Source: Streptomyces sennicomposti (GTDB lineage: Bacteria > Actinomycetota > Actinomycetes > Streptomycetales > Streptomycetaceae). Taken from it: a stretch of 64,000 nt of DNA. Shown in pieces: positions 26,865-35,943 of this stretch. The notes below the pieces were generated by a model, which saw nothing but the letters and a program-made list of their open reading frames with translations, had not been told where the DNA came from and made no database searches. Numbering within the stretch: position 1 is the stretch's first letter; every line of letters starts with the position of its first letter. The translations under genes and the position numbers were made by a program. The DNA lies in the NCBI RefSeq assembly GCF_019890635.1, contig NZ_JAIOAB010000020.1, forward strand, positions 1 to 64,000, given 5' to 3'.

Positions 26865-28061
26865 GTGAACGACCCACAGGCCGCCGCCCCGCTCCACGCC
26901 TTCGCCGCGCTGCTCACCGACGAGGGCCGGGCCCTCCTGGACGAGGTGCACGGCACCGACCCCGCCGACGAACTCGCCGTCGCCACCCGGCTGCGCCGCG
27001 AGCACCCCGCCGCACTGGTGTCGGCGGCGCTCGGCCAGGCCCGGCTGCGGCAGCGGGCCGCGGCGAAGTTCGGGGCGGCGGACGCGCGCCGGATGTTCTT
27101 CACGCCCCACGGCGTCGAGCAGTCCACCCGGGCGAGCGTGGCCGCGTACCGGGCGGCGCGGCTGACTCAGGCGGGCGTGACCTCGCTCGCCGACCTGTGC
27201 TGCGGGATCGGCGGCGACGCGATCGCGCTGGCCCGCGCCGGGGTCCGCGTCCTCGCCGTGGACCGGGACCCGCTCACCGCCGCCGTGGCCCGCGCGAACG
27301 CCGGGGCGCTGGGCCTCGCGGACCTGATCGAGGTGCGGGAGGCGGACGTCACGGAGGTGGACACCGCGCCGTACGACGCGGTCTTCGTGGACCCGGCGCG
27401 CCGGGGCGGCCGCGGCCGGATCTTCGACCCGGAGGCCTACTCGCCGCCGCTGTCCTGGGCCGTCGAGGCCGCTCTCCGCGCGCCGCGCGCCGCGCTGAAG
27501 GTCGCCCCCGGCATCCCGCACGAGGCCGTGCCGCCGCAGGCCGAGGCGGAGTGGATCTCCGACGGCGGCGACGTGAAGGAGGCCGTGCTCTGGTTCGGCG
27601 CCGAGCCGGGCCTGGTCCGGGCGACACTGCTGCCCGGCCCGCACAGCCTGCGCGGACGCGGTCTGCCCGACCCCGAAGTGCGGCCCGTGGGACGCTACTT
27701 GTACGAGCCGGACGGCGCGGTCGTCCGCGCCCATCTGGTCGCCGAGGTCGCCGACGCGCTCGACGGCGGCCTGATCGACGCGACCATCGCCTACGTCACC
27801 GCCGACGCCCTGCGCCCCACCCCGTACGCCACCGCCTACGAGATCACCGACCGGCTCCCGTTCAACGTCAAGAAGCTCAAGGCGCTGCTGCGCGAGCGCG
27901 AGGTGGGCGTGCTGACGGTGAAGAAGCGGGGCTCGGCGGTCGAGCCGGAGGAACTGCGCCGCAAGGTGCTGCCCAAGCCGTACGGGCGCGCCGCGGTGAC
28001 CGTCTTCCTCACCCGGGTCGCCGGCGCCCCGGCCATGCTCCTCGGCCACCCGGCCGGGTGA
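26865..28061 (+). CDS. Class I SAM-dependent methyltransferase with THUMP-like C-terminal domain
   Basis: 398 aa from GTG at 26865; no ribosome site, and GACAAT lies six bases before the GTG, so the mRNA may be leaderless. A helical N-terminal region is followed by a Rossmann methyltransferase core (SLADLCCGIGGDAIALA, VLAVDRDPLTAA, YDAVFVDPARR) and the C-terminal THUMP-like domain (YLYEPDGAVVRAHLV, FNVKKLKALL, VEPEELRRKVLP). The plan suggests an RNA substrate; the nucleotide modified is unknown. Divergent from the deacetylase pair. Confidence 0.85.
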   Translation: MNDPQAAAPLHAFAALLTDEGRALLDEVHGTDPADELAVATRLRREHPAALVSAALGQARLRQRAAAKFGAADARRMFFTPHGVEQSTRASVAAYRAARLTQAGVTSLADLCCGIGGDAIALARAGVRVLAVDRDPLTAAVARANAGALGLADLIEVREADVTEVDTAPYDAVFVDPARRGGRGRIFDPEAYSPPLSWAVEAALRAPRAALKVAPGIPHEAVPPQAEAEWISDGGDVKEAVLWFGAEPGLVRATLLPGPHSLRGRGLPDPEVRPVGRYLYEPDGAVVRAHLVAEVADALDGGLIDATIAYVTADALRPTPYATAYEITDRLPFNVKKLKALLREREVGVLTVKKRGSAVEPEELRRKVLPKPYGRAAVTVFLTRVAGAPAMLLGHPAG

Positions 28062-28206
28062 GGCCCCCGGTGCTCCCCTGAGAGCGCGCACCCGCGCCCC
28101 CGCCCGAAGACCCTCGCCCGGAGGTTCCCCCAGTCGGACGCGCCCCGCATGCACTCCCGGCCCGCCGCCCCGAGACTGGCCGTGTCGAGTGGAGGCGAGG
28201 AGAGTC

Positions 28207-28635
28207 ATGCTGCGGGGCTTCAAGAACTTCCTGATGCGCGGCGATGTCATCGTCGTGGCCGTCGGCCTGATCGTCGCCCTGGCGTTCAGCACGCTGATCA
28301 AGGCGTTCACCGACAACGTGATCAACCCGATCATCGCCCGCGCGCAGGGCGACTCGTCGCCCGGTCTCGGCTGGCAGCTCGGCAAGCCGGGCAACACCGC
28401 GACCTATCTGGACATCGGGGCGTTCATCTCGGCGCTGATCTACTTCCTCGTGTTCATGGCGGTCGTGTACTTCCTGATCGTCGTGCCGTACAAGCACGTC
28501 CAGTCGCGCCGGGGCGTGACGGTCTTCGAGGAGGACGGGCCCGTCAAGACCTGCCCGGCCTGTCTGTCGGAGGACCTGCCCGAGGCCGCCGCCAAGTGCC
28601 GTTACTGCGGCACCGCGCAGCCCGCCCCGGTCTGA
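28207..28635 (+). CDS. mscL: Large-conductance mechanosensitive channel MscL with zinc-ribbon tail
   Basis: 142 aa from ATG at 28207 (GAGGAGAG upstream). MscL fold: GFKNFLMRGDVIVVAVGLIV first helix and a second helix (AFISALIYFLVFMAVVYFLI). The C-terminus adds a zinc-ribbon-like CPACLSEDLP and CRYCGT, found in many actinobacterial MscL proteins but absent from the E. coli one. It opens as a safety valve in hypoosmotic shock. Single gene, with a palindrome after its stop. Confidence 0.9.
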   Translation: MLRGFKNFLMRGDVIVVAVGLIVALAFSTLIKAFTDNVINPIIARAQGDSSPGLGWQLGKPGNTATYLDIGAFISALIYFLVFMAVVYFLIVVPYKHVQSRRGVTVFEEDGPVKTCPACLSEDLPEAAAKCRYCGTAQPAPV

Positions 28636-28657
28636 TCCGACCCCGTCTCCACCCCGT

Positions 28658-28674
28658 CTTCGAAACTTTCGAAG
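28658..28674. promoter_or_regulatory. Palindrome between mscL and lacI 3' ends
   Basis: CTTCGAAACTTTCGAAG is a perfect inverted repeat with a one-base centre. It resembles the CCGAAACATTCGG operators upstream of the sugar transporter, so it may be an extra LacI site; it could also be a weak terminator. Confidence 0.4.
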
Positions 28675-28707
28675 GCGGTCCTGGCGCCGGGCTGCCGGCC
28701 TCCCGCC

Positions 28708-29736
28708 TCACTCCCCCGGCGGCGCCGTGCTGCTGCGCACCACCAGGCTGGTCGCCAGCTCCACCCGGGTCGCCACCGGCGCCTCTTCCTCGCGCCCCAG
28801 GTCCAGGACCAGCTTCGTCGCCGCCTCGGCCATCTCGGTCAGCGGCTGGCGCACGGTCGTCAGCGGCGGCCCCACCCAGCGGGCCACCGGCAGGTCGTCG
28901 AAGCCGACCACGCTCAGGTCCTCCGGGACGCGCAGCCCCAGTTCGCGTGCCGCCTCGTAGAGGCCGAGGGCCTGGAGGTCGTTGCCGGCGAAGACGGCGG
29001 TCGGGCGGTCCGCGCGGCGCAGCAGCTTCAGCCCGAGCCGGTAGCCGGCCTCGTGGTGGAAGTCGCCGGCCACGATCAGCGACGGGTCCACCGGCAGCCC
29101 GGCCGTCTCCAGCGCCGCGCGGTAGCCGTCCACGCGGGCGCGGCTGCACATCATCCGCGACGGCCCGCTGATCGCGCCGATCCGGGTGTGGCCCAGTTCG
29201 ACCAGGTGCCGGGTGGCGGCGAGGCCGCCCTGCCAGTTGGTCGCGCCGATCGAGGGCACGTCGGCGCCCGGGTCGCCGGCCGGGTCCATCACCACGAACG
29301 GGATGGACCGGCTGGTCAGCAGCGCCCGCTGGGACTCGTCCAGGCCGGACAGCACCAGGACGACGCCGTGCGGGCGGCGGGCGGCGACCTGGTCGGCCCA
29401 GCTGCGGCCGGGCACGAGCCGGCCCGCGCTCTCGGAGAGCACCACGCTCAGGCCCGCGTCCCGCGCCACGTTCTCCACGCCCCGGATGACCTCCATCGCC
29501 CAGGCGCTCTCCAGCTCGTGGAAGACGACGTCGATCAGCGGCGAGCGGGTCGCCTCGGCGCGGCGGCGCCGGTAGCCGTGGGCGCGCAGCAGGTCCTCGA
29601 CCCGGCTGCGGGTCCCCGGTGCGACATCGGCACGTCCGTTGAGCACCTTCGAAACAGTCGGAGCTGACACCCCGGCCTCGCGGGCGATCTCAGCGAGGGT
29701 GGCGGTGCGCGTTCCTGCGGGCTTCGTCGGTTTCAT
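28708..29736 (-). CDS. LacI-family sugar-responsive repressor
   Basis: 342 aa from ATG at 29736. The LacI HTH ([20 protein letters not shown]) and hinge ([14 protein letters not shown]) precede a periplasmic-binding-like sensor domain ([49 protein letters not shown]). Divergent from a sugar ABC transporter and GH3 glycosidase operon, which it presumably represses until an oligosaccharide is present. Its likely operators are at 29795-29828. Confidence 0.92.
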   Translation of the reverse strand: MKPTKPAGTRTATLAEIAREAGVSAPTVSKVLNGRADVAPGTRSRVEDLLRAHGYRRRRAEATRSPLIDVVFHELESAWAMEVIRGVENVARDAGLSVVLSESAGRLVPGRSWADQVAARRPHGVVLVLSGLDESQRALLTSRSIPFVVMDPAGDPGADVPSIGATNWQGGLAATRHLVELGHTRIGAISGPSRMMCSRARVDGYRAALETAGLPVDPSLIVAGDFHHEAGYRLGLKLLRRADRPTAVFAGNDLQALGLYEAARELGLRVPEDLSVVGFDDLPVARWVGPPLTTVRQPLTEMAEAATKLVLDLGREEEAPVATRVELATSLVVRSSTAPPGE

Positions 29737-29764
29737 GGTCGCGATCGTATCTCTGCGCGACCCC

Positions 29765-29828
29765 TTGACGAAGCCCCTCGCACGTCTTACGTTCCCGGAA
29801 CATTCGAAGTCGTATCCGAAACATTCGG
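29765..29828 (+). promoter_or_regulatory. Sugar operon promoter with two operators 21 bp apart
   Basis: TTGACG (29765-29770) and TACGTT (29788-29793) with 17-bp spacing form a strong vegetative-type promoter. CCGGAACATTCGA (29795-29807) and CCGAAACATTCGG (29816-29828) follow as two near-palindromic sites, two helical turns apart and covering the start point. This is the layout expected for the adjacent LacI repressor. Confidence 0.65.
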
Positions 29829-29881
29829 GTCCTGGACGACGTGTCCCGCCCGAGCCCAACTCTCGTGAGAGGTGCCGTCAC

Positions 29882-31192
29882 ATGGAGTCCTACAGCAGGC
29901 GCTGGTTCCTCGGCGCCGGCGCCACCCTCGTCTCGGCCGCCGGGCTCACCGCCTGCGGGTCCGGCAGCGGTTCCGGCGGCTCGGGCGGCGGCGCCATCAC
30001 GGCGATGGTGTACGGCGACGACGCGGTGAAGATCCAGGTCAAGTCGGTGGACCGGTTCAACGCCTCGGCCGACGCCAAGCGCACCAAGGGCAAGGTGAAG
30101 CTGCAGAAGATCCCCGGCTCGGAGTACCCGGCCAAGCTGCGCACGGCGATGGGCTCCCCCAACGCGCCGGACGTGTTCTTCAACTGGGGCGGCGGCTCGA
30201 TCAAGGCGTACCGGGACGCGAACCAGCTGGTGGACCTCACCGGCACCATCGAGTCCGACCCGGTCCTCAAGAACGGCTTCCTGCCCTCGGTGCTCACGGC
30301 GGGCGCGCTCGGCGGGAAGAACTACGGCATCCCGATGCGCGGCATGCAGCCGGTGATCCTCTTCTACAACAAGACCCTCTTCGCCGAGCAGAAGCTCCAG
30401 CCGCCCACCAGCTGGGACCAGCTGCTCGACAACAACGCCAAGCTGAAGAAGGCCGGGATCACGCCGTTCGCGCTCGGCGGCTCCGACATCTGGCCCGAAC
30501 TGATGTGGCTGGAGTACCTGGTCGACCGCATCGGCGGCCCCGAGGTCTTCGACAGGATCAAGAACGGCGACTCCTCCGGCTGGGACGACCCGGCCGTGCT
30601 GAAGGCGGCCGAGACGGTCCGGCAGCTCATCGACGACGGCGCCTTCGGCAAGGGCTACAGCTCGGTGGCGTACACCAACGGCGGCGCGCCCGCCATGTTC
30701 GCCAAGGGCAAGGCGGCGATGCACCTGATGGGCTCGTGGGAGTACTCCACGCAGCTCGGCAAGTTCCCGGACTTCGCCAAGAAGGACCTGGGCTGGTGCG
30801 CCTTCCCGAAGTACGACGGCGGCGCCGGCGACATCCGCAACGTCGTCGGCAACCCCACCAACTACTGGTCGGTGAACGCCCGTACGTCCAACAAGGACGC
30901 GGCGATCGCCTTCCTGCGCGACTGCGCCTCCGAGGCGTACACCAAGGACCTGATCGCCAACGGCGACGTCCCGGCCACCGCCAACGCGGCCGGCCTGCTG
31001 GACGCCTCGCCGAACCCGGAGTTCGCGAAGTTCCAGTACCAGATGGTGCAGCAGGCCCCGGCGTTCACGCTGAGCTGGGACCAGGCGGTGGACCCGGACG
31101 TGCAGACGCCGATGCTGACCGAGATCAACAAGCTGTTCGTGGGCAAGTCGTCGCCGAGCCGGTTCGTCGCGGCGCTCAAGGGGCTGAAGTGA
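29882..31192 (+). CDS. Sugar ABC transporter substrate-binding lipoprotein
   Basis: 436 aa from ATG at 29882 (GAGAGG upstream). The N-terminus is a Tat-type lipoprotein signal ([20 protein letters not shown] then Cys), followed by a Ser/Gly linker and a family-1 solute-binding fold ([47 protein letters not shown]). It captures an oligosaccharide outside the cell for the two permeases downstream. No ATPase gene is in the operon; such importers share the MsiK ATPase in Streptomyces (family knowledge). Stop overlaps the next start. Confidence 0.92.
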   Translation: MESYSRRWFLGAGATLVSAAGLTACGSGSGSGGSGGGAITAMVYGDDAVKIQVKSVDRFNASADAKRTKGKVKLQKIPGSEYPAKLRTAMGSPNAPDVFFNWGGGSIKAYRDANQLVDLTGTIESDPVLKNGFLPSVLTAGALGGKNYGIPMRGMQPVILFYNKTLFAEQKLQPPTSWDQLLDNNAKLKKAGITPFALGGSDIWPELMWLEYLVDRIGGPEVFDRIKNGDSSGWDDPAVLKAAETVRQLIDDGAFGKGYSSVAYTNGGAPAMFAKGKAAMHLMGSWEYSTQLGKFPDFAKKDLGWCAFPKYDGGAGDIRNVVGNPTNYWSVNARTSNKDAAIAFLRDCASEAYTKDLIANGDVPATANAAGLLDASPNPEFAKFQYQMVQQAPAFTLSWDQAVDPDVQTPMLTEINKLFVGKSSPSRFVAALKGLK

Positions 31193-32103
31193 GCCCGTCG
31201 GTCACCACCCGGACCAAGGGCGGCGCCGGGGCGGGGGTGCGGGCCGGGGCGGGGGTGCGGGCCGGGCGACCGAACGCCGCCTGGGCGCTGCCCGCCGTCC
31301 TGTTCTTCGGCTTCTTCGCCGTCGTCCCGATGGCGCTGGCCTTCTACCTGTCTTTCACGAAGTGGAACGGCCTCGGCGATCCGCAGCCCGCCGGCCTCGC
31401 CAACTGGCGCAAGCTGCTGGACGATCCCCGGCTGACCCAGTCCCTGACGGTGACCGTGCTGCTGACCGTGGTCAGCTGGGTCTTCCAGACCGTCGTCTCG
31501 CTGCTGCTCGGCGTCTGGGCGGCCGGCCGCCAGCGCAACCGGGCGATCCTGTCCGCGGTCTTCTTCGTGCCGTTCCTGCTCTCCTCGACGGCGATCTCGC
31601 TGCTCTTCTACGCCCTGCTCGACCCGAACTTCGGCCTCGTGCGCGGCGACACGCTCGGCAGCACCTCGGGCGCCTTCCTGGCGATCGTCTTCGTCGGCGG
31701 CTGGCAGTTCATCCCCTTCCACACCCTGATCTACCAGGGCGGCGCCCGGCAGATCCCCGAGGTGCTCTACCAGGCCGCCGCGATGGACGGCGCCGGCCGC
31801 TGCCGCCAGTTCCTCTCCATCACCCTGCCCCAGCTGCGCAACACGGCGACCACGTCCGGCGTGCTGATGATCGTCGGCTCGCTGACGTACTTCGAGACGG
31901 TCCTGATCCTCACCCAGGGCGGCCCGGGCACCGACACCGCGATCCTGCCGTACCTGATGTACGAGGCGGGCTTCAAGAACTACGACTTCGGCTACGCGAG
32001 CGCCGTCGCGTCGTTCCTCGTCGTGGCCGCCACCGCGCTCTCGCTCCTGCTGGTCCGGCTGACCGGCTTCGGCGCCATGCGCAGCACCAGGGAAGGAATG
32101 TGA
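31189..32103 (+). CDS. Sugar ABC transporter permease (MalF type)
   Basis: 304 aa from GTG at 31189, overlapping the previous stop (GTGA). Six membrane helices are expected; the first ([20 protein letters not shown]) and the cytoplasmic EAA loop ([20 protein letters not shown]) that docks the ATPase are visible. A short Gly-Ala-Val repeat near the N-terminus ([13 protein letters not shown]) is unusual. Forms the channel with the next gene product. Confidence 0.92.
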   Translation: MSPSVTTRTKGGAGAGVRAGAGVRAGRPNAAWALPAVLFFGFFAVVPMALAFYLSFTKWNGLGDPQPAGLANWRKLLDDPRLTQSLTVTVLLTVVSWVFQTVVSLLLGVWAAGRQRNRAILSAVFFVPFLLSSTAISLLFYALLDPNFGLVRGDTLGSTSGAFLAIVFVGGWQFIPFHTLIYQGGARQIPEVLYQAAAMDGAGRCRQFLSITLPQLRNTATTSGVLMIVGSLTYFETVLILTQGGPGTDTAILPYLMYEAGFKNYDFGYASAVASFLVVAATALSLLLVRLTGFGAMRSTREGM

Positions 32104-32107
32104 CGCA

Positions 32108-33010
32108 GTGTCACACGATACGTTGCGCCGTCCGTGTCCCGTGAGGAGCGCCGGCCCCGCCCCGGCCGCCGCCGCGCGCCGCCGGCGGCACTGGACCCGG
32201 CGCCCCAACCGGCTGGCCGGACTCGGCTCGGTGCTCTGGCTCGCCGTGGTGATCGTCCCGATCTACGCGATGATCACCACCTCGCTCACCCGCCAGGACG
32301 AGGCCCTCGGCAAGAACGCCCTCACACCGCCCGCCGACCCCACGCTGGAGAACTACGGCACCGTCCTCGACAACGGCTTCGGCCACTTCCTGCTCAACAC
32401 GGCGCTCGCCGCCGCGGCCGTCGTGGCGATCGTCCTCGTCCTGTGCGTCCCGCTGTCCTACGTCGCCGTCCGCACCCGCGGCTTCTGGTCGGGCGCGGCC
32501 TTCCGGCTGTTCCTGCTCGGCGTGGCGATCCCCGCGCAGGCGGTGGTGATCCCGCTCTACCTGATGATCGCCAAGCTGAACCTCTACGACAGCCTGCTCG
32601 CCGTCGTCCTGCCCACCGCCGCCTTCGCGATGCCGGTGTCGGTGCTGATCCTCACCGGCACCCTGCGCGACATCTCCGAGGAGATGTACGAGGCGATGGC
32701 CCTGGACGGCGCCTCGCCCACCCGGATGCTGTTCCAGCTGGTCATTCCGATGGCCAAGGGCGGCATCAGCACGGTCGTCGTCTACGCGGCCCTCCAGGCC
32801 TGGAACGGCTTCCTCTTCCCGCTGATCTTCACCCAGTCCGACGGCCCCCGGGTGCTGACCCTCGGCCTGTTCAACTACGTCAGCCAGTTCGGGGTGAACA
32901 TCCCCGCGCTGCTCGCCTCGGTCGTCCTCTCCGGCATCCCGATCTTCGCCGTCTACCTGGTGGCACGGCGCGCCCTCGTCGGCGGCCTGATGGGGGTGGG
33001 CGGCAAGTGA
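32108..33010 (+). CDS. Sugar ABC transporter permease (MalG type)
   Basis: 300 aa from GTG at 32108 with GGAAGGAAT upstream. MalG-like: first helix VLWLAVVIVPIYAMITTSLT, EAA loop EEMYEAMALDGASPTRMLFQ, last helix VLSGIPIFAVYLVARR. Pairs with the preceding permease; translated four bases after its stop. Confidence 0.92.
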   Translation: MSHDTLRRPCPVRSAGPAPAAAARRRRHWTRRPNRLAGLGSVLWLAVVIVPIYAMITTSLTRQDEALGKNALTPPADPTLENYGTVLDNGFGHFLLNTALAAAAVVAIVLVLCVPLSYVAVRTRGFWSGAAFRLFLLGVAIPAQAVVIPLYLMIAKLNLYDSLLAVVLPTAAFAMPVSVLILTGTLRDISEEMYEAMALDGASPTRMLFQLVIPMAKGGISTVVVYAALQAWNGFLFPLIFTQSDGPRVLTLGLFNYVSQFGVNIPALLASVVLSGIPIFAVYLVARRALVGGLMGVGGK

Positions 33011-33045
33011 ACCCACCCCGCACCGACGCCTGTGACAGGAGTTCC

Positions 33046-35358
33046 ATGACCACCGCCCCCTGGCAGGACCCCGCCCTGCCCGCCGCCGCCCGCGTCGACG
33101 CCCTGCTGGCCCGGATGACCCTGGAGGAGAAGACCGCCCAGCTGTACGGGGTGTGGGTGGGCGCGTCCACGGACGGCGACGGGGTCGCCCCGCACCAGCA
33201 GCACATGAACACCGACTACGACTGGGACGAGCTGATCACCCGCGGCCTCGGCCAGCTCACCCGCTCCTTCGGCACCGCCCCCGTGGACCCCGCCCTCGGC
33301 GCGCAGGCCCTGGCCCGCGCCCAGCGCCGGATCGCCGCGGCCGGCCGGTTCGGCATCCCGGCCGTCGCCCACGAGGAGTGCCTGGCCGGCTTCACCGCCT
33401 GGGGCGCGACCGCCTACCCGGTGCCGCTGGCCTGGGGCGCGAGCTTCGACCCGGCGCTGGTGGAGGCGATGGCCGCCCGCATCGGCCGGGACATGCGCTC
33501 GGTGGGCGTCCACCAGGGCCTCGCGCCCGTGCTGGACGTGGTCCGCGATCCGCGCTGGGGCCGGGTCGAGGAGACCATCGGCGAGGACCCCTACCTGGTC
33601 GCCACCGTCGCCACCGCCTACGTGCGGGGCCTTCAGTCGGCCGGGATCGTCGCCACCCTCAAGCACTTCGCCGGGTACGCCGCCTCCACGGGCGCCCGCA
33701 ACCTCGCCCCGGTGCGCGCGGGCGCGCGCGAGTTCGCCGACGTCACGCTGATGCCGTTCGAGATGGCGCTGCGCGAGGGCGGGGCGCGCTCGGTGATGGC
33801 CGCCTACAACGAGATCGACGGCGTCCCCGCCTCCGCCGACCCGCATCTGCTCACCGAGATCCTGCGCGAGCGCTGGGGGTTCACCGGCACGGTGGTCGCC
33901 GACTACTTCGGCATCGACTTCCTGCAGACCCTGCACCGCGTCGCCGCCGGCCCCGCCGACTCCGGCCGGCTGGCCCTCACGGCCGGCGTCGACGTGGAGC
34001 TGCCGACCGTGAAGTGCTACGGCGACGGCCTGGTGGCCGCCGTGCGCGCCGGGACGGTCCCGGAGTCCCTGGTGGACCGCGCGGCCCGCCGGGTGCTGCT
34101 CCAGAAGTGCGAACTGGGCCTGCTCGACGCCGACTGGGCGCCCGAACCGCCCGCCCGGGACATCGACCTCGACTCGCCGGAGAACCGCGCCGTGGCCCGC
34201 CGCCTGGCCGAGGAGTCGGTCGTCCTGCTGGCCAACCCGGACGGCGTGCTGCCGCTGGCCCCCGACACCCGTGTCGCGGTCGTCGGCCCGCGCGCCGCCG
34301 ACGCCCTGGCCATGCTCGGCTGCTACTCCTTCCCCTCCCACGTCGGCACCCAGCACCCCGGCACCCCCCTGGGCATCGAGATCCCCACCGTGCTGGAGGC
34401 GCTGCGCGCCGAACTCCCCGACGCCAAGGTGACGTTCGCCGAGGGCTGCGGGGTGACGGAGCCGGACGCCTCGGGGTTCGCGGAGGCGGTGGCGCGCGCC
34501 TCGGAGGCCGACGTGGTGGTGGCGGTGCTCGGCGACCGCTCGGGCCTGTTCGGCCGGGGCACCTCGGGCGAGGGCTGCGACGCGGCGGACCTGACCCTGC
34601 CGGGTGTGCAGGGCGAGCTGCTGGAGGCGCTGGTGGAGACCGGCGTGCCGGTGGTGCTGGTGCTGCTCACCGGCCGCCCCTACGCGCTCGGCCGCTGGGA
34701 GGGCCGGCTGGCCGCGGCGGTGCAGGCGTTCTTCCCCGGCGAGGAGGGCGGTCCGGCGGTGGCCGGGGTGCTCTCGGGCCGGGTGAACCCCTCCGGGCGG
34801 CTGCCGGTGAGCGTGCCGCGCGGCGCCGGGGGCCAGCCGTGGACGTATCTCCAGCCGCCGCTGGGGCTGGCCGGCGAGGTCAGCAGCCTGGACCCGACAC
34901 CGCTGTACCCGTTCGGGCACGGCCGCTCGTACACCGCGTTCGCCTGGGAGCCCGTCGAGGGCGACGATGTCACCGAGATCGGCACGGACGACTCCCACGA
35001 CCTCTCCGTCACCGTCCGCAACACCGGTGACCGGGCGGGCGCGGAGGTGGTCCAGCTGTATCTGCACGACCCGGTGGCCGCGGTGACCCGCCCCGACATG
35101 CGGCTGATCGGCTACCAGCGGGTGGAGCTGGCGCCCGGCGAGGCGGCGCGGGTGACGTTCCGCTTCCACCCGGACCTGTCGGCGTTCACCGACCGCACGG
35201 GCCGCCGGGTGGTCGAGCCGGGCGACCTGGAACTGCGCCTGGCCGCCTCCGCCGCGGACGTCCGCCACACCGCCCGGCTGACCCTGACCGGTCCGCCGCG
35301 GGAGGTGGGGCAGGACCGGCGGCTGCGCTGCGAGACGGCGGTGTCGGCGGCCGGCTGA
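33046..35358 (+). CDS. Glycoside hydrolase family 3 beta-glycosidase, cytoplasmic
   Basis: 770 aa from ATG at 33046 (AGGAG upstream); no signal peptide, so it works inside on imported oligosaccharide. GH3 layout: barrel domain with DVVRDPRWGRVEETIGEDPY, KHFAGY, and the nucleophile Asp in TVVADYFGID; the alpha/beta sandwich; and a C-terminal fibronectin III-like domain (VRNTGDRAGAEVVQLYLHDP). Specificity is probably beta-xyloside or beta-glucoside. Last gene of the LacI-controlled operon. Confidence 0.9.
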   Translation: MTTAPWQDPALPAAARVDALLARMTLEEKTAQLYGVWVGASTDGDGVAPHQQHMNTDYDWDELITRGLGQLTRSFGTAPVDPALGAQALARAQRRIAAAGRFGIPAVAHEECLAGFTAWGATAYPVPLAWGASFDPALVEAMAARIGRDMRSVGVHQGLAPVLDVVRDPRWGRVEETIGEDPYLVATVATAYVRGLQSAGIVATLKHFAGYAASTGARNLAPVRAGAREFADVTLMPFEMALREGGARSVMAAYNEIDGVPASADPHLLTEILRERWGFTGTVVADYFGIDFLQTLHRVAAGPADSGRLALTAGVDVELPTVKCYGDGLVAAVRAGTVPESLVDRAARRVLLQKCELGLLDADWAPEPPARDIDLDSPENRAVARRLAEESVVLLANPDGVLPLAPDTRVAVVGPRAADALAMLGCYSFPSHVGTQHPGTPLGIEIPTVLEALRAELPDAKVTFAEGCGVTEPDASGFAEAVARASEADVVVAVLGDRSGLFGRGTSGEGCDAADLTLPGVQGELLEALVETGVPVVLVLLTGRPYALGRWEGRLAAAVQAFFPGEEGGPAVAGVLSGRVNPSGRLPVSVPRGAGGQPWTYLQPPLGLAGEVSSLDPTPLYPFGHGRSYTAFAWEPVEGDDVTEIGTDDSHDLSVTVRNTGDRAGAEVVQLYLHDPVAAVTRPDMRLIGYQRVELAPGEAARVTFRFHPDLSAFTDRTGRRVVEPGDLELRLAASAADVRHTARLTLTGPPREVGQDRRLRCETAVSAAG

Positions 35359-35487
35359 ACCGCCGCCCGCGCTCCGGGTCCCGGCGGGCGCCGGTCCTGC
35401 CCCAGAGGCCGGCCGCCCGCCCGCCGGGACCCGGACCGAAGCACCGCTCGCGGCAGGAGAGTTCGCGGGAATCGGCCCGTACGACGA

Positions 35488-35523
35488 AGAAGCCCCCCTC
35501 CGGTGAACCGGAGGGGGGCTTCT
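35488..35523 (-). terminator. Strong terminator 3 nt after tRNA-Gly
   Basis: Sixteen-bp perfect stem AGAAGCCCCCCTCCGG/CCGGAGGGGGGCTTCT with a four-base loop. It ends the tRNA transcript and may also stop the GH3 operon from the other side. Confidence 0.88.
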
Positions 35524-35525
35524 GC

Positions 35526-35598
35526 TGGAGCGCCGGGCAGGCCTTGCACCTGCATCTCCCCGCAGGAAGCGGGACGTCTTTCCTTGGACCACCAACGC
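35526..35598 (-). tRNA. tRNA-Gly (anticodon UCC), non-canonical T-loop
   Basis: 73 nt with encoded CCA. The acceptor stem GCGTTGG/CCGGCGC has two G-U pairs. The D-arm is GTCC/AGAC, with loop AAGGAA. The anticodon stem TCCCG/CGGGG carries loop CTTCCTG (UCC). The T-stem is GCAGG/CCTGC. G1-C72, C2-G71 and discriminator U73 are glycine identity elements. The T-loop reads TGCAAGG, so position 55 is G, not the nearly universal U. A TATGAT-like -10 (35646-35651, minus) lies upstream. Confidence 0.85.
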
Positions 35599-35676
35599 AC
35601 TGGCAATCGGGCTTCGTTGTTTCCCCGCCCGCTTGCTGTGTGATGATCATAGCGCATCTCGGAGGCCGTGCGCCAC

Positions 35677-35943
35677 TCAGCGATCCGCGTCCTCCGGCAC
35701 CGCCTCGAACCGCCAGCGGTGCACCGCCCGGGTGACCAAGTCGGCGTCCGGCTCGGGCAGTTCCGGCAGCTCCGCGTCGTAGGGCGCGTCCCACCAGGTG
35801 ATGACGAGGACGCGGTCCTGCGGCGCGCGGAACACCTCACGGCGCAACGGCCGCCCGGCGAGCCGCTGTTCGCGCACCCAGGACAGCAACTCCTCGCCCC
35901 GGCCCGCCACCGCGCGGGCCTCCCACATCAACGCCACGCTCAC
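35677..35943 (-). CDS. Small hypothetical protein coupled to tsaD
   Basis: 88 aa from GTG at 35943, overlapping the tsaD stop (GTGA); a GAGGAGA site lies in the tsaD 3' end. Contents: [55 protein letters not shown]. The pattern of a short alpha/beta barrel-like domain is suggested by [13 protein letters not shown] and WRFEAV, but no family is claimed. Its coupling puts it in the t6A operon. Confidence 0.7.
   Translation of the reverse strand: MSVALMWEARAVAGRGEELLSWVREQRLAGRPLRREVFRAPQDRVLVITWWDAPYDAELPELPEPDADLVTRAVHRWRFEAVPEDADR

Noticed and set aside
28081..28206. Search for a riboswitch or small gene before mscL
   Set aside because: Only a normal short leader and ribosome site are visible.
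29640..29665. TTCGAAACAGTCGG as a third LacI operator
   Set aside because: It encodes the recognition helix of the LacI HTH itself (TVSKVL region), so the resemblance is probably chance.
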